64,000 nucleotides of DNA from Citrobacter sp. MGH106 (GCF_001037495.1 NZ_KQ089822.1:4049938-4113937); one strand, 5' to 3'. Shown: positions 37,191 to 46,797, counted from the first letter of the stretch. Numbers and translations: made by a program. Notes: generated by a model from the letters alone, not told the origin.

Positions 37191-39455
37191 TCAATTCCGT
37201 GGGTGGCGTAGCACCTGCGCCAGTTCGCTACGGGTAAAAGGTTTACGCAATAATGCTACGTCAGGTAGCGCTGGGTTGTGCGCCGGGCGTAAATCCTGGC
37301 CGCTGATCAGCAGGATGGTCAACTGCGGATAATGCTTCAGCGCGTGGTTAACCACATCCACCCCGCTTAAGCCACCAGGTAACATTAAGTCACTGATAAG
37401 AATATCAATCTCAGATGACGACGCCAGCATATGCATCGCCTGTTCGCCGTTGGACGCCTCCAGCGTCAGATAGCCCAGCAGGTGTAGCTGCTCGCACAAC
37501 GTCTGGCGCACGTCGGCCTCATCTTCGAGTACCAGAACCAGTTTTTCGCCGCGGGTTGTGGCGTGTTCCGTTATCGGTTCCACCTGAATCTGCACCGGCA
37601 CAATCGCGCGAGGAAGCTGTAACCTGACGGTGGTTCCCTGCCCTGGCGCGCTTTCAATCTCGACGCGACCGCCGGACTGGCGCACAAATCCGTATACCAT
37701 CGACAACCCCAGCCCGCTGCCGCTGCCGGTCTGTTTGGTAGTGAAAAACGGTTCAAAGACCTGTGCTTTGATCTCCTGCGACATGCCGCTACCCTGGTCG
37801 GCAACCTCCAGCATCACCATGTCCTGCCTGCGTCCATCGCTGCGCGTCACCCGCTGATTCCAGCTGCGAATTTTAATCGTGCCCGCCTGCCCTTCCATCG
37901 CATCACGGGCGTTCATGACCAGATTAATGATGGCATTTTCCAGTTGGCTGACGTCAATCCACGCCGGCCAGGCGGGCGTCTGGGCTTCAATCTCCAGTGT
38001 CAGCGTGGCGGGTAACGAGTGGCGCATCAACTCACCCAGATTCTCCAGCAACGTTTTCAGCTCTACCGCATGCGGATGCAAAGATTGTTTAAGCGAAAAG
38101 GCTAATAGCCGTTGGGTGAGTAGTGCGCCGCGCTCCGCCGCTTTGAGCGCCCGGTTGATACGCGGCGCATCGGGAGAATCCGGATTAACCAGATCCAGAC
38201 TGCCGATAATCACCGCCAGCAGGTTATTGAAATCATGCGCTAACCCGCCGGTCAGTTGCCCCACCGCCTTCAGCTTTTGGCTGTGCAACAGTGCTTCTTC
38301 AAGGCCCTGACGTTCGGTTCGATCGATTTCCATTTGCGTGGTTTTTTCTTTCAGCAACCGGGTGGTGTGCTCAAGCGAAGCCGTGTTACGCGCAAAAACG
38401 CTAAAAGCACGCGCCAGCTCTCCCAGCTCATCGCGCCGTTGCAGGGCTGGAACACTAACGTCTGATTCGCCATGCGCCAGCCGGGTCATCGCACGCGAGA
38501 TAGCCGTCAGGTTGGAGCCAAGATTACGGTAGATATACCAGCCGGCAAAACCCGTGATCACCACCGCCAGCAGCGCAAAGATCATGATAAACAGCACGCC
38601 GGACTGCAATTCATGATGGCTCTGTGCCACCCGCTGTTCAGAGATAATCGCCACCTGTGAGACATACTGGTTGATATCACTGTTGAGGATCGCTACCAGC
38701 GCTTTGATATGAAACATATACCAGTTGATCGCCAGATCGCTCTGTTCCAGCGCTGACGAAAGCGGTTCAAGCTTATGTAGCTCCTGATTGAAGTCGTTGA
38801 GAATACGGTTAATCAACAGGTTGGCATTGTGCAGTGGCAACGCAGGCATTACATCGTCCAGCTGTTTGATCACCGATCGCGGCGTTGGCGTTTCGATAGC
38901 GGCGACGATCAAGCGATCCATTTGCCCCAGCAGCACGTCATCCTGCCCATCGGTGAGTTTTTGCAGATGGCGTAAGTAACTTTGATTCTGGTACAGCGAA
39001 CTGAGCAATGCGTTACGTTCCAGATGTCGTAACTGACCGCGCTGTAACATGCCTTCCACACTGCTTTGCAACTCATTGCTGCGTTGGATAATTCGTCCAA
39101 CCAACTCCGGTTCCTGCTGTGCCAGCGGTGCGCTGGCCAGTTGTTCCAGCGAATGTTTCAGCGCCCGCTGGGTCTCCTGTAACCGCTCCGCTTCACCTTT
39201 GTATTCCAGCGCCCCCACCACTTGCGAGAGCCGCACCGCCGCCGTTGCCACGTTTGCTGTATCGCGCGCCAGATTCATGCTACCGGTCATATCGTCTACG
39301 GTTTGCTGTTGCACCTGTTCCTGAATCTGACTGGCATGCTGAAAACCCAGCACCGCAACGCCACTCACCATCAGCGTGACCGCGACCACCAGCAGGTTAA
39401 AGAACAGCAGTCGCCCACGCGCACTGGCGAAAAAGTGACGTCCGGGTTGCGGCAT
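37191..39455 (-). CDS. Hybrid sensor histidine kinase of the sugar island
   Basis: Predicted membrane sensor for the adjacent sugar genes. About 754 residues: membrane helix at ~17-40, a ~250-residue helical periplasmic domain with many Gln/Glu/Leu, second helix ~300-322 (FIMIFALLAVVITGFAGWYIY), HAMP (NLTAISRAMTRLAHGE), coiled coil, H-box QLTGGLAHDFNNLLAV, N-box NLVMNARDAM, G-boxes DQGSGMS and GSGLGLSMVYGF, and a C-terminal receiver with Asp in DILISDLMLPGG. No HPt domain is seen. The frame is open to 40169, but that part is antisense to the ABC gene; GGAG 6 bases before the ATG at 39455 decides the start (an ATG at 39467 is the alternative). Confidence 0.88.
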   Translation of the reverse strand: MPQPGRHFFASARGRLLFFNLLVVAVTLMVSGVAVLGFQHASQIQEQVQQQTVDDMTGSMNLARDTANVATAAVRLSQVVGALEYKGEAERLQETQRALKHSLEQLASAPLAQQEPELVGRIIQRSNELQSSVEGMLQRGQLRHLERNALLSSLYQNQSYLRHLQKLTDGQDDVLLGQMDRLIVAAIETPTPRSVIKQLDDVMPALPLHNANLLINRILNDFNQELHKLEPLSSALEQSDLAINWYMFHIKALVAILNSDINQYVSQVAIISEQRVAQSHHELQSGVLFIMIFALLAVVITGFAGWYIYRNLGSNLTAISRAMTRLAHGESDVSVPALQRRDELGELARAFSVFARNTASLEHTTRLLKEKTTQMEIDRTERQGLEEALLHSQKLKAVGQLTGGLAHDFNNLLAVIIGSLDLVNPDSPDAPRINRALKAAERGALLTQRLLAFSLKQSLHPHAVELKTLLENLGELMRHSLPATLTLEIEAQTPAWPAWIDVSQLENAIINLVMNARDAMEGQAGTIKIRSWNQRVTRSDGRRQDMVMLEVADQGSGMSQEIKAQVFEPFFTTKQTGSGSGLGLSMVYGFVRQSGGRVEIESAPGQGTTVRLQLPRAIVPVQIQVEPITEHATTRGEKLVLVLEDEADVRQTLCEQLHLLGYLTLEASNGEQAMHMLASSSEIDILISDLMLPGGLSGVDVVNHALKHYPQLTILLISGQDLRPAHNPALPDVALLRKPFTRSELAQVLRHPRN

Positions 39456-39569
39456 ATCACGCTCCATGAAGAAAAATCGCAATATGACAAATATGAACGG
39501 CTTCTGACATTTTGCATTTACATTCCTGTGATGGACTGCTGATATCGGCCCCCCCGCAGGAGATCCGTT
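39456..39569. promoter_or_regulatory. Divergent control region of the sugar island
   Basis: A 114-base spacer between the sensor kinase (minus) and the ABC ATPase (plus). It must hold the promoters of both units and is the most likely binding place of the OmpR-type regulator at 45778-46509. No direct repeat was obvious by eye. Confidence 0.5.
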
Positions 39570-41093
39570 ATGAGCAAGACACCGGTTCTGGAAATGCGCA
39601 ATATTGCCAAAGCATTTGGCAAATTTTATGCGCTGAAAGGGGTCGATTTGACGGTCTGGCCCGGTGAGATCCACGCGCTGATGGGCGAAAACGGCGCGGG
39701 AAAAAGCACCCTGATGAAGATCCTTGCTGGCGCCTATACCGCCACCAGTGGTGAGATCCTGATTGACGGTCAGCCTTTTCATATTCGTGGGCCAAAGGAT
39801 GCGCTTAGTGCAGGCATTACGTTGATTTATCAGGAGATGCAGCTCGCACCGAATCTTACAGTAGCGGAAAATATCTTCCTCGGCAGCGAGCTGTCGCGTG
39901 GTGGCCTGGTCCAGCGTAAAGAGATGGTGATGCAGGCGCAAAAGGTCATCGACCGGCTTGGCGCGCAGTTTAAGGCCAGCGATCGCGTGATGACGCTCAC
40001 TATCGCCGAACAGCAGCAGGTGGAAATCGCCCGCGCTCTGCACCGTAACAGCCGCATCCTGGTAATGGATGAACCCACCGCCGCACTCTCCTCCCGTGAA
40101 ACCCACCGCCTGTTTGAGCTGATCATGCGTCTGCGTGATGAAGGCATGGCGATTATCTACATCAGCCACCGTATGGCAGAAGTCTACGAACTGTCGGATC
40201 GCGTCAGCGTATTACGCGACGGGCAGTACGTCGGCAGTTTGACCCGCGACAAGCTCAACGCCTCCGAACTGGTACGTATGATGGTGGGCCGCCCTTTAAG
40301 CGATCTGTTCAACAAAGAACGCGATATCCCATTAGGCAAAGCGCGTCTGAATGTCCATCACCTGACTGATGGCAACAAAGTCCAGCCATGCAGTTTACTG
40401 GTACGTTCCGGGGAGATCGTTGGCCTGGCTGGGCTGGTCGGAGCCGGGCGTTCCGAACTGGCGCAACTCATATTTGGCGTACGTAAAGCGATCAGCGGCA
40501 TGATTGAAGTGGACGGTGAGCCGGTGGTGATCCACTCCCCGCGCGAAGCCATTGACCACGGTATCGGTTTTCTTACCGAAAATCGCAAAGAACAGGGGCT
40601 GTTTTTAGAGCTGGCGGCGGCAGAGAACATCACCATGGCAACCCTGGAACGTGATGCAAACTGGGGCATGCTCAACCGCAAAAAGGCACAGACCATTTCT
40701 GATGACGCCATCCAGTTGCTCAATATCCGCGTCCCACATGCTCAGGTTCGCGCAGGCGGTCTGTCTGGCGGTAACCAGCAAAAATTACTGATCTCACGCT
40801 GGGTAGCGATTGGCCCACGCATTTTGATCCTTGATGAACCGACCCGTGGTGTGGACGTCGGAGCAAAAAGCGAGATCTACCGGATCATGAACGATATGGC
40901 GCGCAAAGGCGTGGCGATCCTGATGATCTCCAGCGAACTGCCGGAAGTCGTCGGCATGAGCGATCGGGTGTATGTGATGCGCGAAGGCAGTATTGCCGGA
41001 GAGCTGAACGGACAAAGCATTACTCAGGAAAACATTATGACGCTGGCGACCGGCGTGAACGACTCCCATCATCAGGCGGTGCACCATGACTAA
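39570..41093 (+). CDS. Sugar ABC transporter, tandem ATPase subunit (RbsA/CUT2 type)
   Basis: Energy-coupling subunit of a carbohydrate importer. It has 507 residues with two ABC domains: N-terminal Walker [10 protein letters not shown] (~40), degenerate signature [15 protein letters not shown] and Walker [13 protein letters not shown]-terminal half with degenerate P-loop GLVGAGRSE, full signature [14 protein letters not shown] and [14 protein letters not shown]. This layout is typical of CUT2 (ribose/xylose/AI-2) systems. AGGAG precedes the ATG. It overlaps the permease gene by 8 bases. Confidence 0.93.
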   Translation: MSKTPVLEMRNIAKAFGKFYALKGVDLTVWPGEIHALMGENGAGKSTLMKILAGAYTATSGEILIDGQPFHIRGPKDALSAGITLIYQEMQLAPNLTVAENIFLGSELSRGGLVQRKEMVMQAQKVIDRLGAQFKASDRVMTLTIAEQQQVEIARALHRNSRILVMDEPTAALSSRETHRLFELIMRLRDEGMAIIYISHRMAEVYELSDRVSVLRDGQYVGSLTRDKLNASELVRMMVGRPLSDLFNKERDIPLGKARLNVHHLTDGNKVQPCSLLVRSGEIVGLAGLVGAGRSELAQLIFGVRKAISGMIEVDGEPVVIHSPREAIDHGIGFLTENRKEQGLFLELAAAENITMATLERDANWGMLNRKKAQTISDDAIQLLNIRVPHAQVRAGGLSGGNQQKLLISRWVAIGPRILILDEPTRGVDVGAKSEIYRIMNDMARKGVAILMISSELPEVVGMSDRVYVMREGSIAGELNGQSITQENIMTLATGVNDSHHQAVHHD

Positions 41094-42081
41094 TCCAACC
41101 ACTCCCCAGCAGGTGGCAAAATCGGCCTCCGCAAAAAAAATGCTGATGAGCGATCTGATGCAAACGGTCGGCATTTTACCCATTTTGATCCTGATTGTGG
41201 CGGTATTTGGTTTTATCGCCCCCAACTTTTTTACTGAGAGCAACCTGCTCAATATTACCCGTCAGGCATCGATTAACATCGTACTGGCTGCCGGAATGAC
41301 CTTCATCATTCTGACCGGCGGGATCGATCTCTCCGTGGGCTCCATTCTTGGTACTACCGCAGTCGCGGCGATGGTCGTTTCTCTTATTCCTGAACTGTCC
41401 ATGCTGTCGATTCCGGCTGCGCTGATGCTCGGTCTGGTTCTGGGGTTGTTTAACGGCGCACTGGTCGCCTTTGCCGGATTGCCACCGTTTATCGTTACGC
41501 TTGGGACCTACACGGCACTACGCGGTGCGGCCTATCTGCTGGCAGACGGGACGACAGTAATTAACTCCAACATTAGCTTTGAGTGGATCGGCAACAACTA
41601 TCTCGGGCCGATTCCGTGGCTGGTGGTGATTGCCCTGGCGGTGATTGTCGTGTGTTGGTTTATTCTGCGCCGCACCACACTGGGCGTTCATATCTACGCA
41701 GTCGGCGGCAACATGCAGGCGGCACGGTTAACCGGCATCAAAGTGTGGCTGGTGCTGCTGTTCGTCTACGGCATGAGCGGTCTGCTTTCGGGTCTTGGCG
41801 GGGTGATGAGCGCCTCACGACTGTACAGCGCCAACGGCAACTTAGGCATGGGCTATGAGCTGGACGCCATCGCGGCGGTGATCCTCGGCGGCACCAGTTT
41901 TGTCGGCGGAATTGGCACCATCACCGGCACGCTGGTTGGGGCGCTTATTATCGCGACGCTCAATAACGGAATGACGCTGATGGGCGTTTCCTATTTCTGG
42001 CAACTGGTGATCAAAGGGGCGGTGATCATCATAGCGGTGCTAATCGACAAATACCGTACCCGACACCATCAAAGTGCATAA
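41086..42081 (+). CDS. Sugar ABC transporter permease (RbsC/CUT2 type)
   Basis: Inner-membrane permease partner of the preceding ATPase. It has 331 residues with about 8-10 membrane helices; the family motifs [34 protein letters not shown] and [15 protein letters not shown] are clear. It overlaps the ATPase gene by 8 bases, and a REP element separates it from the binding-protein gene. Confidence 0.93.
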   Translation: MTNPTTPQQVAKSASAKKMLMSDLMQTVGILPILILIVAVFGFIAPNFFTESNLLNITRQASINIVLAAGMTFIILTGGIDLSVGSILGTTAVAAMVVSLIPELSMLSIPAALMLGLVLGLFNGALVAFAGLPPFIVTLGTYTALRGAAYLLADGTTVINSNISFEWIGNNYLGPIPWLVVIALAVIVVCWFILRRTTLGVHIYAVGGNMQAARLTGIKVWLVLLFVYGMSGLLSGLGGVMSASRLYSANGNLGMGYELDAIAAVILGGTSFVGGIGTITGTLVGALIIATLNNGMTLMGVSYFWQLVIKGAVIIIAVLIDKYRTRHHQSA

Positions 42082-42089
42082 GCCAACTT

Positions 42090-42120
42090 GCCGGATGGCG
42101 GCGCAATTGCCTTATCCGGC
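42090..42120. repeat. REP element between permease and binding-protein genes
   Basis: Arms GCCGGATGGCGGCG and GCCTTATCCGGC, a canonical REP unit. It lies inside the sugar operon. Confidence 0.85.
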
Positions 42121-42154
42121 TTATAACAACAATACCCTACGTGAGGAAACGAGT

Positions 42155-43096
42155 ATGCGTTTGAAGCCATTAGTGACTGCGCTCTGTGCTGGCGCACTGC
42201 TTGCTGCTACGCCTTATGTGCAGGCAAAAGAACTGAAATCAATCGGCGTAACGGTGGGCGATCTTGCCAACCCGTTCTTCGTACAGATAACCAAAGGTGC
42301 GGAGCTGGAAGCGCGCAAACTGGCGGGTGATGGTGTCAAAGTAACGCTGGTTTCCAGCGGCTACGATCTGGGGCAGCAGGTGTCTCAGATCGACAACTTT
42401 ATTGCCGCCAAAGTTGACATGATTATTCTTAACGCTGCCGATTCCAAAGGCATCGGACCGGCGGTCAAGCGGGCAAAAGATGCGGGGATCGTCGTGGTCG
42501 CTGTTGACGTGGCGGCTGAAGGTGCAGATGCGACCATCACCTCCGATAACACCCAGGCAGGTGAAATGGCCTGTAAGTACATCACCGATCGCCTGAAAGG
42601 CAAAGGCAACGTCGTGATCATCAACGGGCCTCCGGTTTCCGCGGTACAGAACCGCGTGGAAGGCTGCCAGACCGAATTCAAACGCCACCCGGACATCAAG
42701 GTGCTTTCACATAACCAGAACGCCAAAGGCAGCCGTGAAGGTGGACTGGAGATCATGACTGCATTGCTGGCGGCCAATCCGAAGATCGACGGCGTATTCG
42801 CGATTAACGATCCCACGGCGATCGGCGCCGATCTGGCAGCAAAACAGGCGCAACGCAGTGAATTCTTTATTGTTGGTGTTGACGGATCTCCGGACGGAGA
42901 AGAAGCACTGAAGCGTGAGAATTCACTGTTTGTGGCGACCCCGGCACAAGATCCGCAAGTGATGGCTGCCAAGGCGGTAGAAATCGGCTATGACATATTA
43001 CAGGGGAAACCCGCGCCGAAAGAGCCTGTGCTGATCCCGGTGACGATGATCGATAAAAACAACGTCGGTAGCTATAAGGGTTGGACGGTGAAATAA
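42155..43096 (+). CDS. Sugar-binding periplasmic protein (RbsB type)
   Basis: Periplasmic receptor for the ABC importer and possibly for the sensor kinase. It has 313 residues: signal peptide with cleavage after YVQA (~residue 24), then a type I binding-protein fold (SIGVTVGDLANPFF, VDMIILNAADSKGIGPAV, VVAVDVAAEGADATITSDN, GVFAINDPTAIGAD). The ATG at 42155 is chosen because it starts the signal peptide and has GAGGAAA at 5 bases; the upstream open frame reads through a REP. The ligand cannot be named from sequence; D-ribose, D-lyxose, D-fructose or D-mannose-type sugars are candidates. Confidence 0.92.
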   Translation: MRLKPLVTALCAGALLAATPYVQAKELKSIGVTVGDLANPFFVQITKGAELEARKLAGDGVKVTLVSSGYDLGQQVSQIDNFIAAKVDMIILNAADSKGIGPAVKRAKDAGIVVVAVDVAAEGADATITSDNTQAGEMACKYITDRLKGKGNVVIINGPPVSAVQNRVEGCQTEFKRHPDIKVLSHNQNAKGSREGGLEIMTALLAANPKIDGVFAINDPTAIGADLAAKQAQRSEFFIVGVDGSPDGEEALKRENSLFVATPAQDPQVMAAKAVEIGYDILQGKPAPKEPVLIPVTMIDKNNVGSYKGWTVK

Positions 43097-43113
43097 CCCC
43101 CCACCACGACACT

Positions 43114-43144
43114 GCCGGATGGCGGCATCAATGCCCTGTCCGGC
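43114..43144. repeat. REP element between binding-protein and isomerase genes
   Basis: Arms GCCGGATGGCGGCAT and TGCCCTGTCCGGC, slightly degenerate. Together with the unit at 42090 it flanks the binding-protein gene. Confidence 0.75.
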
Positions 43145-43165
43145 GTTATAAGGAGAATGCTGCCC

Positions 43166-43849
43166 ATGAAACGCTCCGCAATAAACGAAATTCTCGGCCA
43201 CACACGCCAGTTTTTTTCCCTGCACGATGTGCATCTCCCGCCTTTTGCCAACTTTCCGCCAACCCAATGGCGCAAACTCGATGCCTCCGCATGGAGCGAA
43301 GTCTTTGACCTCAAACTCGGCTGGGATGTCACTGCATTCGGTGGCAACAACTTCGCCGCACTGGGATTAACGCTGTTCACCCTACGTAATGGCTCGCCGA
43401 AAGGCATGCCTTATGAGAAATGCTACGCCGAAAAAATCATGCATGTCCGTGATGCACAGGTCACCCCAATGCACTTTCACTGGCGCAAGCGCGAAGACAT
43501 TATCAATCGCGGCGGCGGCAATTTGATTGTTGAACTGTGGAACGCCGATATTCGCGAGCAAACAGAAGCGAGCAACGTCAGCGTGGTCATTGACGGTTGT
43601 CGGCAAATCCACTCCGCTGGCAGCCAGTTACGCCTGACTCCAGGGGAAAGCATCTGCCTGACACCCGGTCTGTATCACAGCTTTTGGGCTGAGGAAGGTT
43701 TCGGCGACGTACTGGTTGGCGAAGTGTCTTCTGTTAATGACGACGACCATGACAATCACTTTCTGCTGCCGATCGCCCGTTATAACGACATTGAAGAAGA
43801 TGAACCGGCGCAGTTGGTGCTGTGTAACGAGTATCGCCTGTTCCGTTAA
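43166..43849 (+). CDS. D-lyxose ketol-isomerase family enzyme
   Basis: Cupin-fold, metal-dependent sugar isomerase, very like the E. coli O157:H7 enzyme known to prefer D-lyxose and D-mannose. The predicted reaction is D-lyxose to D-xylulose (or D-mannose to D-fructose). It has 227 residues. Metal ligands are expected in PMHFHWRKREDIINRGGGN (two His and a Glu/Asp) and GLYHSFW (His). The ATG at 43166 gives the family start MKRSAIN with AGGAG 10 bases upstream; an ATG at 43157 is only one base from AGGAG and so unlikely. It feeds the PfkB kinase and aldolase that follow. Confidence 0.9.
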   Translation: MKRSAINEILGHTRQFFSLHDVHLPPFANFPPTQWRKLDASAWSEVFDLKLGWDVTAFGGNNFAALGLTLFTLRNGSPKGMPYEKCYAEKIMHVRDAQVTPMHFHWRKREDIINRGGGNLIVELWNADIREQTEASNVSVVIDGCRQIHSAGSQLRLTPGESICLTPGLYHSFWAEEGFGDVLVGEVSSVNDDDHDNHFLLPIARYNDIEEDEPAQLVLCNEYRLFR

Positions 43850-43863
43850 CCAAGGAGCGTATT

Positions 43864-44724
43864 ATGCCGTTGATTTCTCTTGCCGATGGCCTCGCCCATG
43901 CTCGCGAGCACCGCTATGCCTTAGGGGCTTTTAACGTCCTCGATTCACACTTTCTGCGCGCGCTGTTTGCCGCAGCCAAACAGGAACGTTCACCGTTTAT
44001 TATCAACATTGCCGAAGTCCACTTTAAATATGTCTCGCTGGATTCGCTGGTCGAAGCGGTGAAATTTGAAGCCGCACGGCATGATATCCCTGTGGTGCTT
44101 AACCTTGACCACGGTCTGCACTTTGAGTCAGTCGTCCGGGCACTGCGATTAGGATTCAGTTCAGTAATGTTCGATGGTTCAACGCTGGATTACGAAGAAA
44201 ACATCCGTCAGACCCGCGAAGTGGTGAAGATGTGTCACGCCGTCGGCGTTTCGGTGGAAGCGGAACTGGGTGCGGTGGGCGGTGATGAAGGCGGTGCGCT
44301 GTACGGTCATGCCGACGAATCATTATTTACCGATCCCATGCTGGCACGCGATTTCGTCGACAGAACCGGTATTGACGCGCTGGCAGTTGCTATTGGCAAT
44401 GCGCACGGCAAGTACAAAGGCGAGCCAAAACTCGACTTCCCGCGTCTGGACGCCATTCGCCAGCAGGCAGCGATCCCGTTGGTACTGCATGGGGGTTCAG
44501 GCATCAGTGATGATGACTTCCGCCGCGCGATCGAACTGGGGATTCATAAAATCAACTTTTATACCGGCATGTCACAGGCGGCACTGGCTGCAGTAGAGTC
44601 GCGCATGGCCAATCGTCAGCCGCTGTACGATGAATTTGCCGAGCTGTTATTAGGTATTGAAGAGGCCATCACCGATACCGTTTCCGAACAGATGCGCATC
44701 TTTGGCAGCGCGGGGCAGGTCTGA
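43864..44724 (+). CDS. Class II ketose-(bis)phosphate aldolase
   Basis: Zinc-dependent aldolase of the fructose-bisphosphate/tagatose-bisphosphate family. It has 286 residues with catalytic and metal residues in VVLNLDHGLHFE (Asp, His), EAELGAVGGDE, IGNAHGKYKG (His) and LVLHGGSGISDDDF (His). If the kinase makes a ketose 1-phosphate, this enzyme would give DHAP and an aldehyde (glycolaldehyde from xylulose 1-phosphate, glyceraldehyde from fructose 1-phosphate). Substrate is inferred from context. Its stop overlaps the start of the kinase gene (TGATG-type, 1 base). Confidence 0.9.
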   Translation: MPLISLADGLAHAREHRYALGAFNVLDSHFLRALFAAAKQERSPFIINIAEVHFKYVSLDSLVEAVKFEAARHDIPVVLNLDHGLHFESVVRALRLGFSSVMFDGSTLDYEENIRQTREVVKMCHAVGVSVEAELGAVGGDEGGALYGHADESLFTDPMLARDFVDRTGIDALAVAIGNAHGKYKGEPKLDFPRLDAIRQQAAIPLVLHGGSGISDDDFRRAIELGIHKINFYTGMSQAALAAVESRMANRQPLYDEFAELLLGIEEAITDTVSEQMRIFGSAGQV

Positions 44725-45725
44725 TGGAACGCCGGGGCATTATCGCCGCGGGCAACATGCTGGTCGATCATGTACATCAGATCGTGCAATGGCCGGAGCG
44801 CGGCTGGCTGGCTGAAATAACCCGTAGCGAACGCGCAACGGGCGGTGCGCCGTTAAACGTGCTGCTCACGCTGGCGAAAATGCACACGGGTTTGCCGCTG
44901 CAGGCGGTGGGATTGATCGGCCAAGACAGCGACGGGGACTACATCATGGCGATGCTCGAGCAGTATCACGTTAATCGCCAGCACGTACAGCGCACCACCT
45001 CAGCCCCTACCTCGATGTCTCAGGTGATGACCGACCCAGGCGGCCAGCGTACTTTTTTCCACTCTCCCGGCGCGAACCGGCTACTGGATTTGCCCGCATT
45101 TGGCGCACTTGATACGTCGATGAAAATTTTCCATCTGGGTTATCTGCTGCTGCTCGACAGTCTGGACATGCCAGACGAAGAGTTCGGCACGCGCAGTGCA
45201 CGATTGTTGGCACAAATGCGTGAGAATGGATTTGAAACATCGCTGGATCTGGTGTCTCGCAAGGGTGATCCACGCTATCAACCACTGGTAATGCCCGCGC
45301 TGCGTCATCTGGATTATCTTGTCATCAACGAGCTGGAGGCCGGAGAATTCAGCGGTCTGGAGATCCGCCAGCCCAACGGTGAGTTACATATCCCCCATAT
45401 CGCCAGCGCCGCGCGTGAACTCCTGGACGCAGGCGTGCGCCAGCGAGTGGTGATCCACTGCCCGGAAGGCGCCTGGGGAGAAACGCCGGATCAGGATGGC
45501 GTCTGGATACCGTCACAGTATCTGGCACAGGAGGAGATCGTGGGCAGCGTCGGCGCGGGGGATGCGTTTTGCGCGGGTTTTCTGTACGGCTGCCACGAAC
45601 GCTGGTCGCTGACGGATAGCGTCAGACTGGCGCACGCCTGTGCACGGGCAAGCTTGCTGTGCGCCAACGCGATTGACGGTGCAAAAACGCTGGAAGAGTT
45701 AAAAGCCGGAATGGCTGACGCCTGA
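44724..45725 (+). CDS. PfkB-family sugar kinase
   Basis: Ribokinase-like kinase predicted to phosphorylate the ketose made by the isomerase. It has 333 residues: the N-terminal GG motif in ATGGAPLNVLLTLAK, the LVINELEAGEFSG segment and the catalytic anion-hole motif GSVGAGDAFCAGFLYG (~275). The position between the aldolase and the regulator suggests it makes xylulose 1-phosphate or fructose 1-phosphate for the upstream aldolase. A REP element overlaps its stop codon. Confidence 0.9.
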   Translation: MERRGIIAAGNMLVDHVHQIVQWPERGWLAEITRSERATGGAPLNVLLTLAKMHTGLPLQAVGLIGQDSDGDYIMAMLEQYHVNRQHVQRTTSAPTSMSQVMTDPGGQRTFFHSPGANRLLDLPAFGALDTSMKIFHLGYLLLLDSLDMPDEEFGTRSARLLAQMRENGFETSLDLVSRKGDPRYQPLVMPALRHLDYLVINELEAGEFSGLEIRQPNGELHIPHIASAARELLDAGVRQRVVIHCPEGAWGETPDQDGVWIPSQYLAQEEIVGSVGAGDAFCAGFLYGCHERWSLTDSVRLAHACARASLLCANAIDGAKTLEELKAGMADA

Positions 45726-45775
45726 TGGCGCGACGCTTATCAGGCCTACGGGAAACGTGTAGGCCTGGATGATAA
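45720..45775. repeat. REP/BIME between kinase and regulator genes
   Basis: First unit (45720-45745) has perfect arms GCCTGAT / ATCAGGC and includes the kinase stop codon; a partial second unit (GTAGGCCTGGATGATAA) reaches almost to the convergent regulator stop at 45778. Confidence 0.8.
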
Positions 45776-45777
45776 AA

Positions 45778-46509
45778 TTACGCTGCTTTATCGTGATGCT
45801 GCACGTCAGCGGCGAACACATAACCCAGGCCGCGCAGAGTTTTGATCAACGTCGGCTGATGCGGATTGTTCTCTATTTTTCGCCGCAAACGCATAATTAA
45901 TACATCGATCGTACGGTCAAAGACTTCGACGTTGTCGCTACGCGTTAGCTCCAGTAACTGTTCACGACTCAGCACCCGACGGGCGTTTTGCGCCAGCGCC
46001 AGTAGCAGACTGTACTCGCCTTGCGTCAGATCCACTTTCAACTGTTGGGGGTTATGCAACTGGCAGCCTGCGGTATCAAGATGCCAGCCATTAAAGGAGA
46101 GCCCCGTCGTTTGCGGGCCAGTGCTTTCTGCACTGAGCACTCCGACACGCCTGAGCACCGCCTTCACCCGCGCCACCAGCACGCGGGCGTTGAACGGCTT
46201 GCCAATGTAGTCATCAGCGCCCATTTCCAGTCCCACAACCACATCCGACTCACTGCCCAGCCCGGTCAACATCACGACCGGCAACCCTGGCCTCATCTTT
46301 TGCACCTGTTGCAGCACCATCAACCCGTTGGTATCGGGCAGCATCATATCCAGCAATACCAGAGCAATATCCGGCTGGGTATCAATACAGCGCAACGCCT
46401 CCTGCCCGGTATGACAGGCCGTCACAGCAAAGACATGCTCGCTCAGCACATCCTGTAACAATGCGCAGATCGCCACGTCATCATCCACAACCAGTATGGC
46501 TGGCTTCAT
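45778..46509 (-). CDS. OmpR-family response regulator of the sugar island
   Basis: Likely partner of the hybrid kinase at 37191-39455, the two bracketing the sugar genes. It has 243 residues: receiver domain with DDD (~9-11), phospho-acceptor in LVLLDMMLPDTNG (Asp ~53) and GKPFN, and a C-terminal winged helix (LTQGEYSLLLALAQNARRVLSRE in part, DVLIMRLRRKIE, TLRGLGYVF). GGGGAAG precedes the ATG. It resembles TorR-type regulators. It is convergent with the kinase gene and divergent from fdhF. Confidence 0.9.
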   Translation of the reverse strand: MKPAILVVDDDVAICALLQDVLSEHVFAVTACHTGQEALRCIDTQPDIALVLLDMMLPDTNGLMVLQQVQKMRPGLPVVMLTGLGSESDVVVGLEMGADDYIGKPFNARVLVARVKAVLRRVGVLSAESTGPQTTGLSFNGWHLDTAGCQLHNPQQLKVDLTQGEYSLLLALAQNARRVLSREQLLELTRSDNVEVFDRTIDVLIMRLRRKIENNPHQPTLIKTLRGLGYVFAADVQHHDKAA

Positions 46510-46729
46510 TATTCTTCCCCATTTTATGCCAACTCAAATGAGTGTGAATGATTCTGCACAGAGTGACAGCGATAAGGCACAAGGACGTGCGGGAAACATA
46601 ACCTTGGTCACACTGCCAGGCCGTCACACATTTGGAATTCGTCACGTCAAATATGACGACAGCCTGTTTTTCGTCAGGGTTTTGTTCAAAATTCACCCGT
46701 AATATCAGTAAATGCCCCTAATAAAAACA

Positions 46730-46746
46730 TGGCATAAAAGATGCAT
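46730..46746 (+). promoter_or_regulatory. Sigma-54 promoter of fdhF
   Basis: TGGCATAAAAGATGCAT has the -24 GG and -12 GC elements with correct spacing and matches the known fdhF promoter, which is driven by sigma-54 and FhlA under formate. It lies about 52 bases before the start codon. Confidence 0.85.
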
Positions 46747-46797
46747 AACTAAAGCGACAAGCGCGTATGCGCGATTTGATTAACTGGAGCGAGACCG

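Noticed and set aside
39456-40169. N-terminal extension of the hybrid kinase by over 200 residues
   Set aside because: The extension is antisense to the ABC ATPase gene and crosses the divergent promoter region; a good ribosome site supports the start at 39455.
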